In this document: one piece after another, positions 15,275 to 23,882 of the stretch
Numbering within the stretch: the stretch's first letter is position 1
Layout of the letters: every line of letters begins with the position of its first letter
Source of the DNA: a bacterium
Lineage (GTDB): Bacteria > SZUA-79 > Acidulodesulfobacterales > Acidulodesulfobacteraceae
Reading direction: 5' to 3'
Length of the DNA: 34,803 nucleotides
Assembly (NCBI GenBank): GCA_021825865.1
Contig: JAKAFU010000020.1
Location: 1 to 34,803, forward strand
Made by a program: the position numbers and the translations under genes
Notes under the pieces: model-generated
The model's input: the letters and a program-made list of their open reading frames with translations, nothing else
Database searches by the model: none
Told to the model about the DNA's origin: nothing

Positions 15275-15826
15275 TTAATCCTTAGGCTTAGTCTGGGTAC
15301 GCGGCGTACTCTTCAACGGAGCGACTATTGCGCTGAATGTCCTTTTCGCATCGGGCTTAATTGGAGATTCCGGCGTCCCTATGTCTTTAATATCTTCAAT
15401 AACCCTCTGCAGCACCTTTACGCCAAGGTCAGTATGAATTATCTCTCTGCCCTTGAAGGCAATGGTCAACTTAACTTTATTTCCTTCTTTAAGAAAAGAA
15501 ATAATATTCTTTAATTTAAAATTATAATCGTGGTCATCGGTATTAGGCCTGAATTTTATTTCTTTAGTATGAATAATAACCTGTTTCTTCTTTGCCAGCT
15601 GGTCTTTTTTGTTCTGCTCGTATTTGAATTTTCCATAATCCATTATACGGCAAACCGGAGGCGTAGAATTTTTTGAAACTTCAACCAGGTCTAAAGATTT
15701 TTCTCTGGCAAGTTTAATAGCTTCCGATAAACCGATTATACCCAACTGTCCGCCCTCATCATTAACTACGCGGACTTCTTTAGCTTTAATTTCTTCATTG
15801 ATATCGAATTTTTTTTGGATATTAAT
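15275..15826 (-). CDS. infC: Translation initiation factor IF-3, with a non-AUG start
   Basis: The reading frame extends upstream of the TTG at 15745: the IF-3 N-terminal motif INEEIKAKEVRVVNDEGGQLG is encoded from about 15805. The frame is open up to a TAA at 15889-15887 and holds no ATG, GTG or TTG before this motif. The start is therefore ATT at 15826 or ATC at 15820. AUU is the known infC start in E. coli, where IF-3 rejects it and so controls its own level. The site AGAGAGG lies 3 bases before ATT and 9 before ATC, so the choice stays open. With ATT the protein has 183 residues. PPVCRIMDYGKF and the C-terminal domain are intact. IF-3 binds the 30S subunit and checks start codons. Confidence 0.9.
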   Translation of the reverse strand: MNIQKKFDINEEIKAKEVRVVNDEGGQLGIIGLSEAIKLAREKSLDLVEVSKNSTPPVCRIMDYGKFKYEQNKKDQLAKKKQVIIHTKEIKFRPNTDDHDYNFKLKNIISFLKEGNKVKLTIAFKGREIIHTDLGVKVLQRVIEDIKDIGTPESPIKPDAKRTFSAIVAPLKSTPRTQTKPKD

Positions 15827-15830
15827 ATCC
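15817..15830. promoter_or_regulatory. Perfect 14-bp palindrome over the infC start codon
   Basis: GGATATTAATATCC is its own reverse complement and contains both candidate starts (ATT and ATC), with its first G shared with the ribosome site. In RNA it could pair between transcripts or form a weak local structure. Confidence 0.7.
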
Positions 15831-15938
15831 CTCTCTTTTAATTTTATAATTATTTTATTTGCAATACTTAAATCATATTGACGGCTTTATTTACGGCCAA
15901 AAATATTTAATATAATAATATAAATATTTATTCTAAGG

Positions 15939-15968
15939 ATTATTACATAATTCGGTATAAATTGTCAA
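15939..15968 (-). promoter_or_regulatory. Promoter candidate for infC-rpmI-rplT
   Basis: On the minus strand TTGACA (15968-15963) follows the bamD stop. TAATAA lies 17 bases on, or AATAAT 18 bases on with a TG just upstream. The expected leader is about 105 nt. Confidence 0.5.
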
Positions 15969-15985
15969 GAATGATTTATAACCGT

Positions 15986-16729
15986 TCATGCCATTCTTTT
16001 TGTATATATACTTCCTGAAAAATGAGACAGAAGAATTTCTTTATATTTATCGGCTTCTATTTTATTCTTTAAATTCTTATAACATATATAGGTATAGTAT
16101 AAATCTTTAGGAATTATAGGATAGCCTCTATATTGTTTTAAAACAATTTTAAACATATAAGCCGCCTGTTTCCACATTCCGGCATTAAAGTAATATAATC
16201 CGGTAAAAAACGTATTTTTTGAAAGATGTATATTGATAATTTTTATCAATTTTAATGCTTCTTTTGAAAATTTGCTGTAAGGATATTTAGAAATAAGTTT
16301 TTCAAACTCAGCTTTAGCTTTTTTTGCCTGATTTTGAGACCTTCCGACCCCCATAATCCTTTTATAATGCGACATCCCTATATAAAACATTGCGAAAGAT
16401 GCTTCTTTAGAACGGGGATGAAGAACTAAAAAATCGGTATATGCTCCTCCGGCTTCAATATATTTCCCCTCAGAATAATAAACATCGCCCAATTTTAATT
16501 CAGCCTTTCGTGTATTGCGGTATGATGGATAGTTAGTTATAAGCGATTTAAAATTTTTCGCGGCAGCGGGATAATTTTTATTTTTTGCTTCGTATAAAGC
16601 TTTTTTATAATAAATCCGCGGAGGCAATATCTTTTTGGTATTTTTAGAAGCGCACCCCGAAAGCATAAAAGAAAAGGAAATAATAGAAACGAATATAGTA
16701 AAGAGAAATACAATTTTTAACTTTTTCAT
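15986..16729 (-). CDS. bamD: Outer membrane assembly lipoprotein BamD
   Basis: The 247-residue protein begins with a lipoprotein signal whose lipobox LSGC puts the acylated Cys at 26. TPR-like repeats follow: YYKKALYEAKNKNYPAAAK, then the PS/HP repeats, the BamD-type SHYKRIMGVGRSQ and FEKLISKYPYSKFSKEA. BamD is the essential TPR lipoprotein of the BAM complex that inserts outer-membrane beta-barrels, which would include the cytochrome-porin of this window. It starts 3 bp after the stop of the preceding lipoprotein gene, so the two are cotranslated. Confidence 0.88.
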   Translation of the reverse strand: MKKLKIVFLFTIFVSIISFSFMLSGCASKNTKKILPPRIYYKKALYEAKNKNYPAAAKNFKSLITNYPSYRNTRKAELKLGDVYYSEGKYIEAGGAYTDFLVLHPRSKEASFAMFYIGMSHYKRIMGVGRSQNQAKKAKAEFEKLISKYPYSKFSKEALKLIKIINIHLSKNTFFTGLYYFNAGMWKQAAYMFKIVLKQYRGYPIIPKDLYYTYICYKNLKNKIEADKYKEILLSHFSGSIYTKRMA

Positions 16730-16732
16730 ATT

Positions 16733-17635
16733 TTAATTTTTAAAGTTTTTACTTAATGTTAATTTGCTTCCTTTTGAAAGTTTGATAGTTATTTTAACAT
16801 TATACAAATAATCGTCAATATTAATTTTCAACGGAAGATAAATGCCGCTTTTCTTTATATATCTGCTAAACGTAATTGTTTCAATGAATTTTTTGTTTCT
16901 TATAGCTGCAATTTTATTTATAAGAAAATTGTTATTAACGTAAATATAATAATATTTTTGTTTTGTTCCGGCAAAAGCAGCAGCCTTCTTTTCTGCAAGT
17001 GTTTTATGTATTCCGTCTATATTGGATGCCTGCGGGTTATTACCGTTAAAAACGGTATTTTTAACGGTATATCCGCCATGATAAGCAGCCGGTTTATATT
17101 CAAAAAAGTATCCGTTTTCAGTATTATAAAAAATATCTGATTTATTTATTTTCTCGGTATTCTCCAAGTTAAGAATCAATCTGACCGATTTGAATATTCT
17201 TTTGTAAGAATTAATACTTTTAATTTTATATTTTTTATTAAATAAAACTTTTATTATAGAATTTGGATTTTTTTTAGTTCTGTGCGTATTGGTAAAAATT
17301 GCTCCGTTATTATTAATCTCAGATGAAAAGACGACATTTCCGTACATATCCATAATTGCAAATTTAAGACATTTCCCTTTTAAATACTTATAGAATACTG
17401 ATTCTTCGTAAGGCGTTCCATCGTAATAATACTGCATTTCTGCCCTTCCTGAAATATTCTTAAATCCTTTGTAATTTGCAGCCACGTTTTTTATAACGGT
17501 TTTTTCCGAAACAAAAATATTATTTTTACGTATAGGAACAAGCTTCTCTTTGATATTATTATAAGCGCACCCTGTTAAAAAATATGACGCGGAAACGATG
17601 AGGCATACGGCAAATATTTTAAAAAATAGCTTCAT
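16733..17635 (-). CDS. Outer-membrane lipoprotein, LolB/DUF4292-like
   Basis: This 300-residue protein has a type II signal with lipobox FLTGC (Cys23). The body, rich in beta strands, starts with a segment typical of LolA/LolB-fold proteins (FKNISGRAEMQYYYDGTPYEESVFYKYLKGKCLKF split over residues 58-92, then MDMYGNVVFSS). Such proteins handle lipids or lipoproteins at the outer membrane. Assignment as the LolB receptor itself is uncertain because sequence similarity is weak. The start overlaps the preceding glutaredoxin-like gene by 17 bp and bamD follows directly, supporting an envelope role. Confidence 0.6.
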   Translation of the reverse strand: MKLFFKIFAVCLIVSASYFLTGCAYNNIKEKLVPIRKNNIFVSEKTVIKNVAANYKGFKNISGRAEMQYYYDGTPYEESVFYKYLKGKCLKFAIMDMYGNVVFSSEINNNGAIFTNTHRTKKNPNSIIKVLFNKKYKIKSINSYKRIFKSVRLILNLENTEKINKSDIFYNTENGYFFEYKPAAYHGGYTVKNTVFNGNNPQASNIDGIHKTLAEKKAAAFAGTKQKYYYIYVNNNFLINKIAAIRNKKFIETITFSRYIKKSGIYLPLKINIDDYLYNVKITIKLSKGSKLTLSKNFKN

Positions 17636-17852
17636 TGAATGTTATGTCGTCTAATGTTATATTGCGATTATTTTCATCGATAATATAAGGCACGTCGGCA
17701 TTATGTCCTGCAATTATTAAAAATTCGTTATAAGCGTCTTTATCTGTTTCTATATTGTAAAGTTTAAAATTTATTCTTTTAAGAATCAATCCGCGTATAG
17801 CTTCGTTGCATTTTTTCGAACCGGAACTTCCGAATATTCTAATAATTTTCAT
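17619..17852 (-). CDS. Glutaredoxin-fold protein with SxxC in place of CxxC
   Basis: The 77-residue protein aligns with small glutaredoxins: strand KIIRIFGSS, active-site loop, helix NEAIRGLILKRINFKLYNIE, then DVPYIID with the cis-proline. The CPYC-type motif reads SKKC (residues 12-15): the normally nucleophilic first Cys is Ser and only the second Cys remains. It cannot perform dithiol redox cycling; a binding role or Cys15-based chemistry is possible. It lies 221 bp downstream of alaS and overlaps the next lipoprotein gene. Confidence 0.65.
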   Translation of the reverse strand: MKIIRIFGSSGSKKCNEAIRGLILKRINFKLYNIETDKDAYNEFLIIAGHNADVPYIIDENNRNITLDDITFNEAIF

Positions 17853-18073
17853 ATCTGTCTTTATGCTTTACAATGCTTTACGAGCTCTTTAGTATCTGCT
17901 GTCTTATACTTATAGTAATTTATAAAATCACAATGCCGCAAGTTCTATTGCGCGCTATGCAAATTAAAATCTGCGCACCGGAAGCTTTGATATAGGCATA
18001 GGATAATATACCGGAACCGGAACGCTGCGCTTTATATTTCTATTATATATGTTTATTATTAAAATTTAAATCT

Positions 18074-20770
18074 TTATTTCAAATAATTTTTTATAATGCC
18101 TTCGACGTCTGTTTCAAATTCCTCGTATTTAGATAAATTAGAAGTGCCGCCCTGAGCAAAATCTTTTTTGCCTCCGCCTTTTCCGTCAAGCTCTTCCGAT
18201 ATTAATTTTATTATTTTAGCAGCGTCTATGGAACCCTCGGTAACCGCAATATAAATTATTTTTTCGTTTTGATAAAATGAACCTAATATAATAATAAAAT
18301 TATTGCCGCCGGAATCACCTGCATTTACGCCTCCGCCTGCACTATATTTCGATTTTATTATATTTGCAAGCTCTTTAAGTTCATCAGGGGTAAAACTGTC
18401 TAATTTTTTTATTAAATATGAATAATTTCCTATTTTCTTAAATCCTTTGCATAATTCACCCGCTTTAAGCATAAAATTACTATGTTTAAGCTCTTTATTT
18501 TCTTTTTCTATAAACTCATAATCATAATAAAGCTTTATTATTTTATTATAGATATCGGCTTTGTTTGAATTTAAAAGGAGTATTATATTGTTCAGATTAT
18601 CTTCCTGAATATATACCGTATTAAGATAATTATAGCCTGTGACGGCTTCTATCCTTCTAATTCCTGAAGCAACCGAAGATTCGGATATTATTTTAAAAAA
18701 ACCTATTGAACCGGTGCTTTCAACATGGGTTCCGCCGCAAAATTCTTTTGAAACGCCTCCTATATTGACAATTCTTACTTTATCTCCGTATTTTTCATCA
18801 AAAAAATGCAGCGCGCCTGAATGCAGAGCTGTTTCCATTTCAGTTTCTTCAACCTCTACCGCATAATTGGAAAATATAAAATCATTAACCATAATTTCTA
18901 TTTTACGGATTTCCTCGTCTGTTAAAGGTTTAGAATAATTAAAATCAAATCTCAATTTTTCGGAATCCACATAAGAACCCTGCTGCGAAGAAGCGCTGCC
19001 GAGCACTTCTCTTAAAGCCGCGTGTAAAAGATGAGTAGCGCTATGATTTGACTCGGTCATTCTTCGTAATTTTGCGTCAACTTTAAAGAATGCCTTGAGG
19101 TGCAAGTAGTTACCGCAATTGCTCATGGCTCCGGTTTCCAATCCGGCGCTGTCTGCTATTCTGCCGTGATGCAAAAATATGCCTGATTTTGTCTTAATTG
19201 TCTTGTCAACTTTAAAATAGCCTGTCTGCCATTCTATGAGTCCTTTATCCCCCTCCTGTCCGCCGCTTTCGGCATAAAAAGGGGTTTTATCGGAAATTAG
19301 AAATCCGGTCGCGTTATTTTCAGGATTATTTAATAAATTGGCCTCTTCATCTAAAAAACCGATTATTTCTGCCTCTTCTTCAAGTTTATTGTAACCGGTG
19401 AACACGGTTGGATTTAAATTTAAATCCAGACCTGCAAAATCTATTTTACCCTTTTTCTGCTTTGAATAATTTTTTTGATTTTGCATTAATTTCTCAAAAC
19501 CCGTCAAATCAACATTTAAATTATTTTCGGCAGCCGCATCTATAGACAGGTCAACCGGGAAACCGTATGTATCATATAGTTTAAAAACAAAATCGCCGTT
19601 TATTGTTTTTATTTTTTCAGCTTTAAGACGGTTAATTTCGTCTTCAAGCAATTTTGTGCCGGAATTTAACGTTCCTTTAAAACGTTCAAATTCGTCCGAT
19701 ATAATCTTTTCAAATATACCGAAACTTTCCCTTATTTCCGGATAAAATGCAGCCATAGTTAAGACTACCGTATTGCCGATATAAACTAAATTGCTGATAT
19801 TAAGATTTAATTTCAAAGCGTATCTGAACAATCTTCTTAAAATCCTTCTGAAAACATATCCTCTTCCTTCATTAGACGGAAAAATTGACTCGGAGGAAAG
19901 AAAAACGGAAGTTCTTATATGGTCGCTTATAACCCTCGCCGCCGTGTCATAAATATCGTTCCCGTCCTGATATTTTATTCCGGTGATATTTTCAATTTCA
20001 CTTATATACGGCATAAAAACATCAGAATCATAATTTGATTTAACATTCTGAAGAACTCTTGCCATTCTCTCAAGTCCCATACCGGTGTCTATTGAAGGTT
20101 TAGGCAAATTTGAAAGTTTTCCGTTGTTATCTCTTTCAAACTGCATGAACACCAAATTCCATACTTCTAAATATCTGCCGCAATCGCATGTGACATCGCA
20201 CTCCGCATGTCCCCATTCTGAAAATCCGGTATCAAAAAATATTTCGCTTGAATAGCCGCACGGACCGACATCTCCCATCTGCCATAAATTAGTATCGTCG
20301 TCTAATTTATATATTTTTTTTTCATCTATTTTTATTTTATCTTTCCATATCAGATATCCTTCTTCGTCTTTTTTATGAACTGTCACAAAAAGTTTCTGCG
20401 CATCAATTTCAAGTTCGTTAATAAGAAAATCCCACGCAAAGTTAATTGCTTCATTTTTAAAATAATCTCCAAATGAAAAATTGCCGAGCATTTCAAAAAA
20501 GGTGTGATGTCTTGTAGTTTTTCCGACATTTTCCAGGTCATTATGTTTACCGCCTGCACGCATACATTTTTGGGCGGTCACGGCTCTGTTGAAAGACGGT
20601 TTTGAAATCCCCGTAAAATAATCCTTAAACTGCACCATACCGGCGTTAGTGAACATTATTGAATCATCGCCTGCAGGAATCAAAGACGAACTTGGAATAT
20701 GTTTATGTCCTTTTTCTTTGAAATAAGCAATAAATAATTCCCGAAGTTCATTAGAAAGTAGATATTTCAT
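18074..20770 (-). CDS. alaS: Alanine-tRNA ligase
   Basis: This full-length 898-residue AlaRS charges tRNA-Ala. The class II core begins LRELFIAYFKEKGHKHIPSSSLIP, with motif 2 around RHHTFFEMLGNFSFGDYFK. The editing domain has the zinc ligands HSATH at 576-580 and CGGTH at 678-682. The C-terminal oligomerisation domain (DHHA1-type) ends with a Gly-rich stretch (GGGVNAGDSGG). The usual LG-H-V motif before Q-GS reads LGSASSQQGS, so that His is lost, although the zinc set is intact. A ribosome site AAAGGA precedes the ATG. It is downstream of recX and may end the recA-pilT-recX unit. Confidence 0.96.
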   Translation of the reverse strand: MKYLLSNELRELFIAYFKEKGHKHIPSSSLIPAGDDSIMFTNAGMVQFKDYFTGISKPSFNRAVTAQKCMRAGGKHNDLENVGKTTRHHTFFEMLGNFSFGDYFKNEAINFAWDFLINELEIDAQKLFVTVHKKDEEGYLIWKDKIKIDEKKIYKLDDDTNLWQMGDVGPCGYSSEIFFDTGFSEWGHAECDVTCDCGRYLEVWNLVFMQFERDNNGKLSNLPKPSIDTGMGLERMARVLQNVKSNYDSDVFMPYISEIENITGIKYQDGNDIYDTAARVISDHIRTSVFLSSESIFPSNEGRGYVFRRILRRLFRYALKLNLNISNLVYIGNTVVLTMAAFYPEIRESFGIFEKIISDEFERFKGTLNSGTKLLEDEINRLKAEKIKTINGDFVFKLYDTYGFPVDLSIDAAAENNLNVDLTGFEKLMQNQKNYSKQKKGKIDFAGLDLNLNPTVFTGYNKLEEEAEIIGFLDEEANLLNNPENNATGFLISDKTPFYAESGGQEGDKGLIEWQTGYFKVDKTIKTKSGIFLHHGRIADSAGLETGAMSNCGNYLHLKAFFKVDAKLRRMTESNHSATHLLHAALREVLGSASSQQGSYVDSEKLRFDFNYSKPLTDEEIRKIEIMVNDFIFSNYAVEVEETEMETALHSGALHFFDEKYGDKVRIVNIGGVSKEFCGGTHVESTGSIGFFKIISESSVASGIRRIEAVTGYNYLNTVYIQEDNLNNIILLLNSNKADIYNKIIKLYYDYEFIEKENKELKHSNFMLKAGELCKGFKKIGNYSYLIKKLDSFTPDELKELANIIKSKYSAGGGVNAGDSGGNNFIIILGSFYQNEKIIYIAVTEGSIDAAKIIKLISEELDGKGGGKKDFAQGGTSNLSKYEEFETDVEGIIKNYLK

Positions 20771-20861
20771 TAAAATTAATCCTTTATTAATTAGGCTAAA
20801 TTAGGGACAAGCACCATTTTTATTGCCGCCGTTTATTTTATTTATTTATATTTTTAGATTT

Positions 20862-21350
20862 TTAAATTTTCCCATTTATTATATCTTCAACCACATTGGA
20901 AGAGAAACCTCTTCTTTGCAAAAAATCATACAGTTTTTTTTTGTATATTATTCTGTCTTCTTTATATTTTATTAGAGCGGGTTTCTTTTTTTCAAGAGCT
21001 TTTTCGGCAATCTGCCTTTCTTCTTCTGAAGTATATAGGCTTTCTAAAAGATTATTTATCAGTGAACTGTTTATTCCTTTAGTATGCATCTGATAAGCCA
21101 ATTTCATTTTACCCACCATTTTCAATTTGCCGACTCTTATCATATTTTCACCGTAGCTTTCATCGTTTATATAATTTAAATCCTTCAGTTTTTTTATAGT
21201 CTGGCTTATAGATGAAGTAGAAAATCCTTTCTTAATTAATTTTTGAGCCATTGAACTTTCTGAATATGATTTGATTGCCAGAAGTTTTAAAGCATGGTCC
21301 ATAGGAAGCTTTTCGGTATTGCTTCTTAGTACTTTCATTTTGTTTCCCAT
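20862..21350 (-). CDS. recX: Regulatory protein RecX
   Basis: This 162-residue protein shows the three-helix RecX repeats: ALKLLAIKSYSESSMAQKLIKKGF, then the second repeat around LKDLNYINDESYGENMIR and a C-terminal LYDFLQRRGFSSNVVEDII. RecX inhibits RecA filament extension and RecA-driven strand exchange. Its start overlaps the 3' end of pilT by 16 bp, placing it in a recA-pilT-recX transcript and keeping the frequent recA-recX linkage with pilT inserted. Confidence 0.85.
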   Translation of the reverse strand: MGNKMKVLRSNTEKLPMDHALKLLAIKSYSESSMAQKLIKKGFSTSSISQTIKKLKDLNYINDESYGENMIRVGKLKMVGKMKLAYQMHTKGINSSLINNLLESLYTSEEERQIAEKALEKKKPALIKYKEDRIIYKKKLYDFLQRRGFSSNVVEDIINGKI

Positions 21351-22537
21351 ATAGACTGGTTTGAAGACCCGGATCCGGAAGCAGAGTCTACGCCGGATAT
21401 AAGCAGAGCCAGGTCGTTAGGACTGGTCGATTCGGCTAATGCATCCTCATAAGTAATCAGATTGTTTTTATAAAAACCGTATAATGACTGGTCAAATGTC
21501 TGCATACCGTATTGCGTATTTCCTGCTTTTATATAATCCCGAATACCTGAAGTCTTGTCTTCATTTAGTATGCAATCCTTTATCGTTTCAGTGCCTATTA
21601 ATATCTCTGCGGCAGGAAGTCTGCCCTGTTTATCTGCTCTTTGAATAAGGCGCTGGGATATAACGGCCGTAATAACACTGCTTAATTGTATTCTTATCTG
21701 CTTTTGCTGATAAGGCGGAAAGACAGCTATAATTCTATTAATAGTTTCCTGAGCATCTAACGTATGTAATGTACTCATAACGAGGTGTCCGGTTTCGGCA
21801 GCGGTAATTGCGGTTTCTATAGTTTCAAGGTCCCGCATTTCTCCTACAAGAACAACATCAGGGTCCTGCCTTAACGCTTCTCTGAGCCCATGGGAAAATG
21901 AATACACGTCCATACCTATTTCACGCTGGTTTACTATGGATTTAATATCTTTATGAAGATATTCTATCGGGTCTTCTATGGTGATTATATGGACAGACTT
22001 ATTAGCATTAATATAATTTATCATTGAGGCCAGCGTCGTGGATTTTCCGCTTCCGGTAATACCTGTTACTAAAATTAGACCTCTTTCTTTTAACGCAACC
22101 GATTTGACAATAGGAGGCAAACTCAGCGTATCAATGGAAGGTACGCTGAACGGTATATATCTCATGGCAATACTTAAACTGTTTCTCTGAGAAAAAATAT
22201 TCACCCTGAATCTGCCGACATCGGCAAGACTATATGCGAGGTCAACGTCTTTATTTTCTTGAAAAACTTTCATCTGATACTTATCTATCATACTGAAAGC
22301 AATCTTATCTATAATTTCCTTTGAAAGCACCCCGAAAGCCGGTTGAACAACTAATTCTCCGTTAATTCTGAAAATAGGAGCGGAATTAACTTTCAAATGA
22401 ACATCCGAAGCTTTTTTATTCACTGAAAACGTCAGAATTTTTTCGATAAATGTAAGAGATTGTTTCTGCTGTTCTGAAACATTATTTTGCCGATCGCTAT
22501 TAATATTATTCGCATTATTTATATTATCAGTTTCCAT
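21335..22537 (-). CDS. pilT: Type IV pilus retraction ATPase PilT
   Basis: The 400-residue protein is a GspE/PilT-type hexameric ATPase. The PAS-like N-domain begins at about 28 (SLTFIEKILTFSVNKKASDVHLKVNS). Walker A is GITGSGKST at 159-167, and the Asp/His boxes and Walker B follow (TIEDPIEYLH, VVLVGEMRDLETI). The C-terminal GIRDYIKAGNTQYGMQTFDQSL corresponds to the PilT retraction motif region. It powers pilus retraction (twitching, DNA uptake). An extra Asn-rich N-terminal stretch (NINNANNINSDRQNN) is another example of the local low-complexity habit. No other pilus gene is in the window. Confidence 0.92.
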   Translation of the reverse strand: METDNINNANNINSDRQNNVSEQQKQSLTFIEKILTFSVNKKASDVHLKVNSAPIFRINGELVVQPAFGVLSKEIIDKIAFSMIDKYQMKVFQENKDVDLAYSLADVGRFRVNIFSQRNSLSIAMRYIPFSVPSIDTLSLPPIVKSVALKERGLILVTGITGSGKSTTLASMINYINANKSVHIITIEDPIEYLHKDIKSIVNQREIGMDVYSFSHGLREALRQDPDVVLVGEMRDLETIETAITAAETGHLVMSTLHTLDAQETINRIIAVFPPYQQKQIRIQLSSVITAVISQRLIQRADKQGRLPAAEILIGTETIKDCILNEDKTSGIRDYIKAGNTQYGMQTFDQSLYGFYKNNLITYEDALAESTSPNDLALLISGVDSASGSGSSNQSIWETK

Positions 22538-22584
22538 ATCAATCCATAATTAGATTATAATAGTATTTAATTAAGTTAAATTTT

Positions 22585-23688
22585 TTACGGTTTTAAATTA
22601 AAATGCTTCATTATTTTCCCCATTATTTCATTTTTTATAGCCGGGTTATTTCTAAGAAATTCTTTAGCGGCTTCTCTCCCCTGGCCCAGTCTTTCTTTTC
22701 CGTAGCTGAACCATGTTCCTGCTTTGTCGATGATTCCGCTTTCGGAACCTATGTCCACTATATCGCCTTCGGTAGATATGCCGCTGTTATATATTATATC
22801 AAACTCCGCTTCTTTAAACGGAGGGGCGACTTTATTTTTGACTATTCTTGCTTTTGTACGGGAACCTACTACTTCATCTCCTTTTTTGATAGAACCTATC
22901 CGCCGAATATCAATACGCACCGAAGCGTAAAATTTGAGAGCGTTCCCTCCGGTTGTAGTTTCTGGAGAACCAAACATAATACCTATTTTCATTCTGATTT
23001 GATTTATGAAAATCACGGCTGTATTTGATTTTGATATAGCCGAAGTAAGTTTTCTCAGTGCCTGAGACATCAATCTTGCCTGAAGTCCCATATGTGCATC
23101 ACCCATATCTCCTTCTATTTCCGCTTTCGGAACAAGCGCAGCAACGGAATCTATAACAAGAACATCTACCGAACCTGACCTCACAAGAGAATCGGCTATT
23201 TCTAATGCTTCTTCGCCTGTTCCGGGCTGTGAGACTAAAAGGTCATCTACATTGACGCCGATTTTTTTCGCATAATTTAAATCTAAGGCATGTTCTGCAT
23301 CGATAAAAGCAGCTATGCCGCCTTTTTTTTGCGCTTCGGCAATTATCTGCAAGGTTAAAGTAGTCTTTCCCGAAGATTCCGGTCCAAAAATTTCAATAAC
23401 TCTGCCCTGAGGTATACCGCCAATTCCTAGAGCTATATCTAAGGAAAGAGAGCCGGTTGAAATTGACGGTATGTTCTCCACTATCGGTTTACCGCCTAAT
23501 TTCATAATAGACCCCATGCCGAACTGCTTTTCTATTTGAGAAATAGCCAGCTCAAGCGCTTTTTTCTTTTGTTCGTTTATTGGATTTGCAATATTTTTGT
23601 CTTTGTCTTTCTCTTTTTCTTTGTATTTGTCTTCTTTTTCTTTGTCTTTTTCTTCCGAAATATCGGAATTGTTGATTTTAGCAGCCAT
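22585..23688 (-). CDS. recA: Recombinase RecA with a Lys/Glu/Asp-repeat N-terminal extension
   Basis: The core is typical RecA from about residue 41 ([22 protein letters not shown]), with Walker A GPESSGKT at 102-109, the [13 protein letters not shown] segment and the [13 protein letters not shown]2-proximal motif. It forms filaments on single-stranded DNA for repair and LexA cleavage. Two features are odd. The first 40 residues hold a charged repeat (about 11-31, [18 protein letters not shown]) encoded by a hexanucleotide-like purine tract (23596-23658), where most RecAs have a few residues. The protein also ends at HFNLKP without the acidic tail that tunes E. coli RecA. An 11-bp inverted repeat overlaps the probable promoter. 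Confidence 0.96.
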   Translation of the reverse strand: MAAKINNSDISEEKDKEKEDKYKEKEKDKDKNIANPINEQKKKALELAISQIEKQFGMGSIMKLGGKPIVENIPSISTGSLSLDIALGIGGIPQGRVIEIFGPESSGKTTLTLQIIAEAQKKGGIAAFIDAEHALDLNYAKKIGVNVDDLLVSQPGTGEEALEIADSLVRSGSVDVLVIDSVAALVPKAEIEGDMGDAHMGLQARLMSQALRKLTSAISKSNTAVIFINQIRMKIGIMFGSPETTTGGNALKFYASVRIDIRRIGSIKKGDEVVGSRTKARIVKNKVAPPFKEAEFDIIYNSGISTEGDIVDIGSESGIIDKAGTWFSYGKERLGQGREAAKEFLRNNPAIKNEIMGKIMKHFNLKP

Positions 23689-23722
23689 AATTTAATTTAT
23701 CCTCAATAATATATATAATTAT

Positions 23723-23754
23723 TTGATATTATATTATAAATTTTATAATATCAA
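23723..23754 (-). promoter_or_regulatory. recA promoter with 11-bp inverted repeat (candidate SOS operator)
   Basis: TTGATATTATA (23723-23733) and TATAATATCAA (23744-23754) are perfect reverse complements with a 10-base centre. On the minus strand the arms supply TTGATA and, after 17 bases, TAATAT, as -35 and -10 boxes. It lies 35-66 bp before the recA ATG. Confidence 0.5.
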
Positions 23755-23882
23755 GTTAAAATAATTTTAAAAATAGATTACATTATTGTTACATTATATT
23801 TACAATATTATTACATGAGCGTTACGCCGTTAATAAACTTAAGCTGTTTTAAAACTATTTAAAATTATTTCGGAACATTTTA

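Noticed and set aside
17853-18073. Relatively G+C-rich spacer (GCGCGC, ACCGGAACCGGAAC) considered as tRNA or small RNA
   Set aside because: No cloverleaf or long stem could be drawn; only a CGCAA/TTGCG 5-bp stem and short tandem words.
20803-20822. AGGGACAAGCACC in the alaS leader, like the GGGACAGGCACC signature seen near REP-associated transposase remnants
   Set aside because: A single short partial match with no partner copy, no hairpin and no transposase remnant nearby.
20771-20861. T-box or other riboswitch in the alaS leader
   Set aside because: Only about 90 bp, no T-box sequence or terminator stem.
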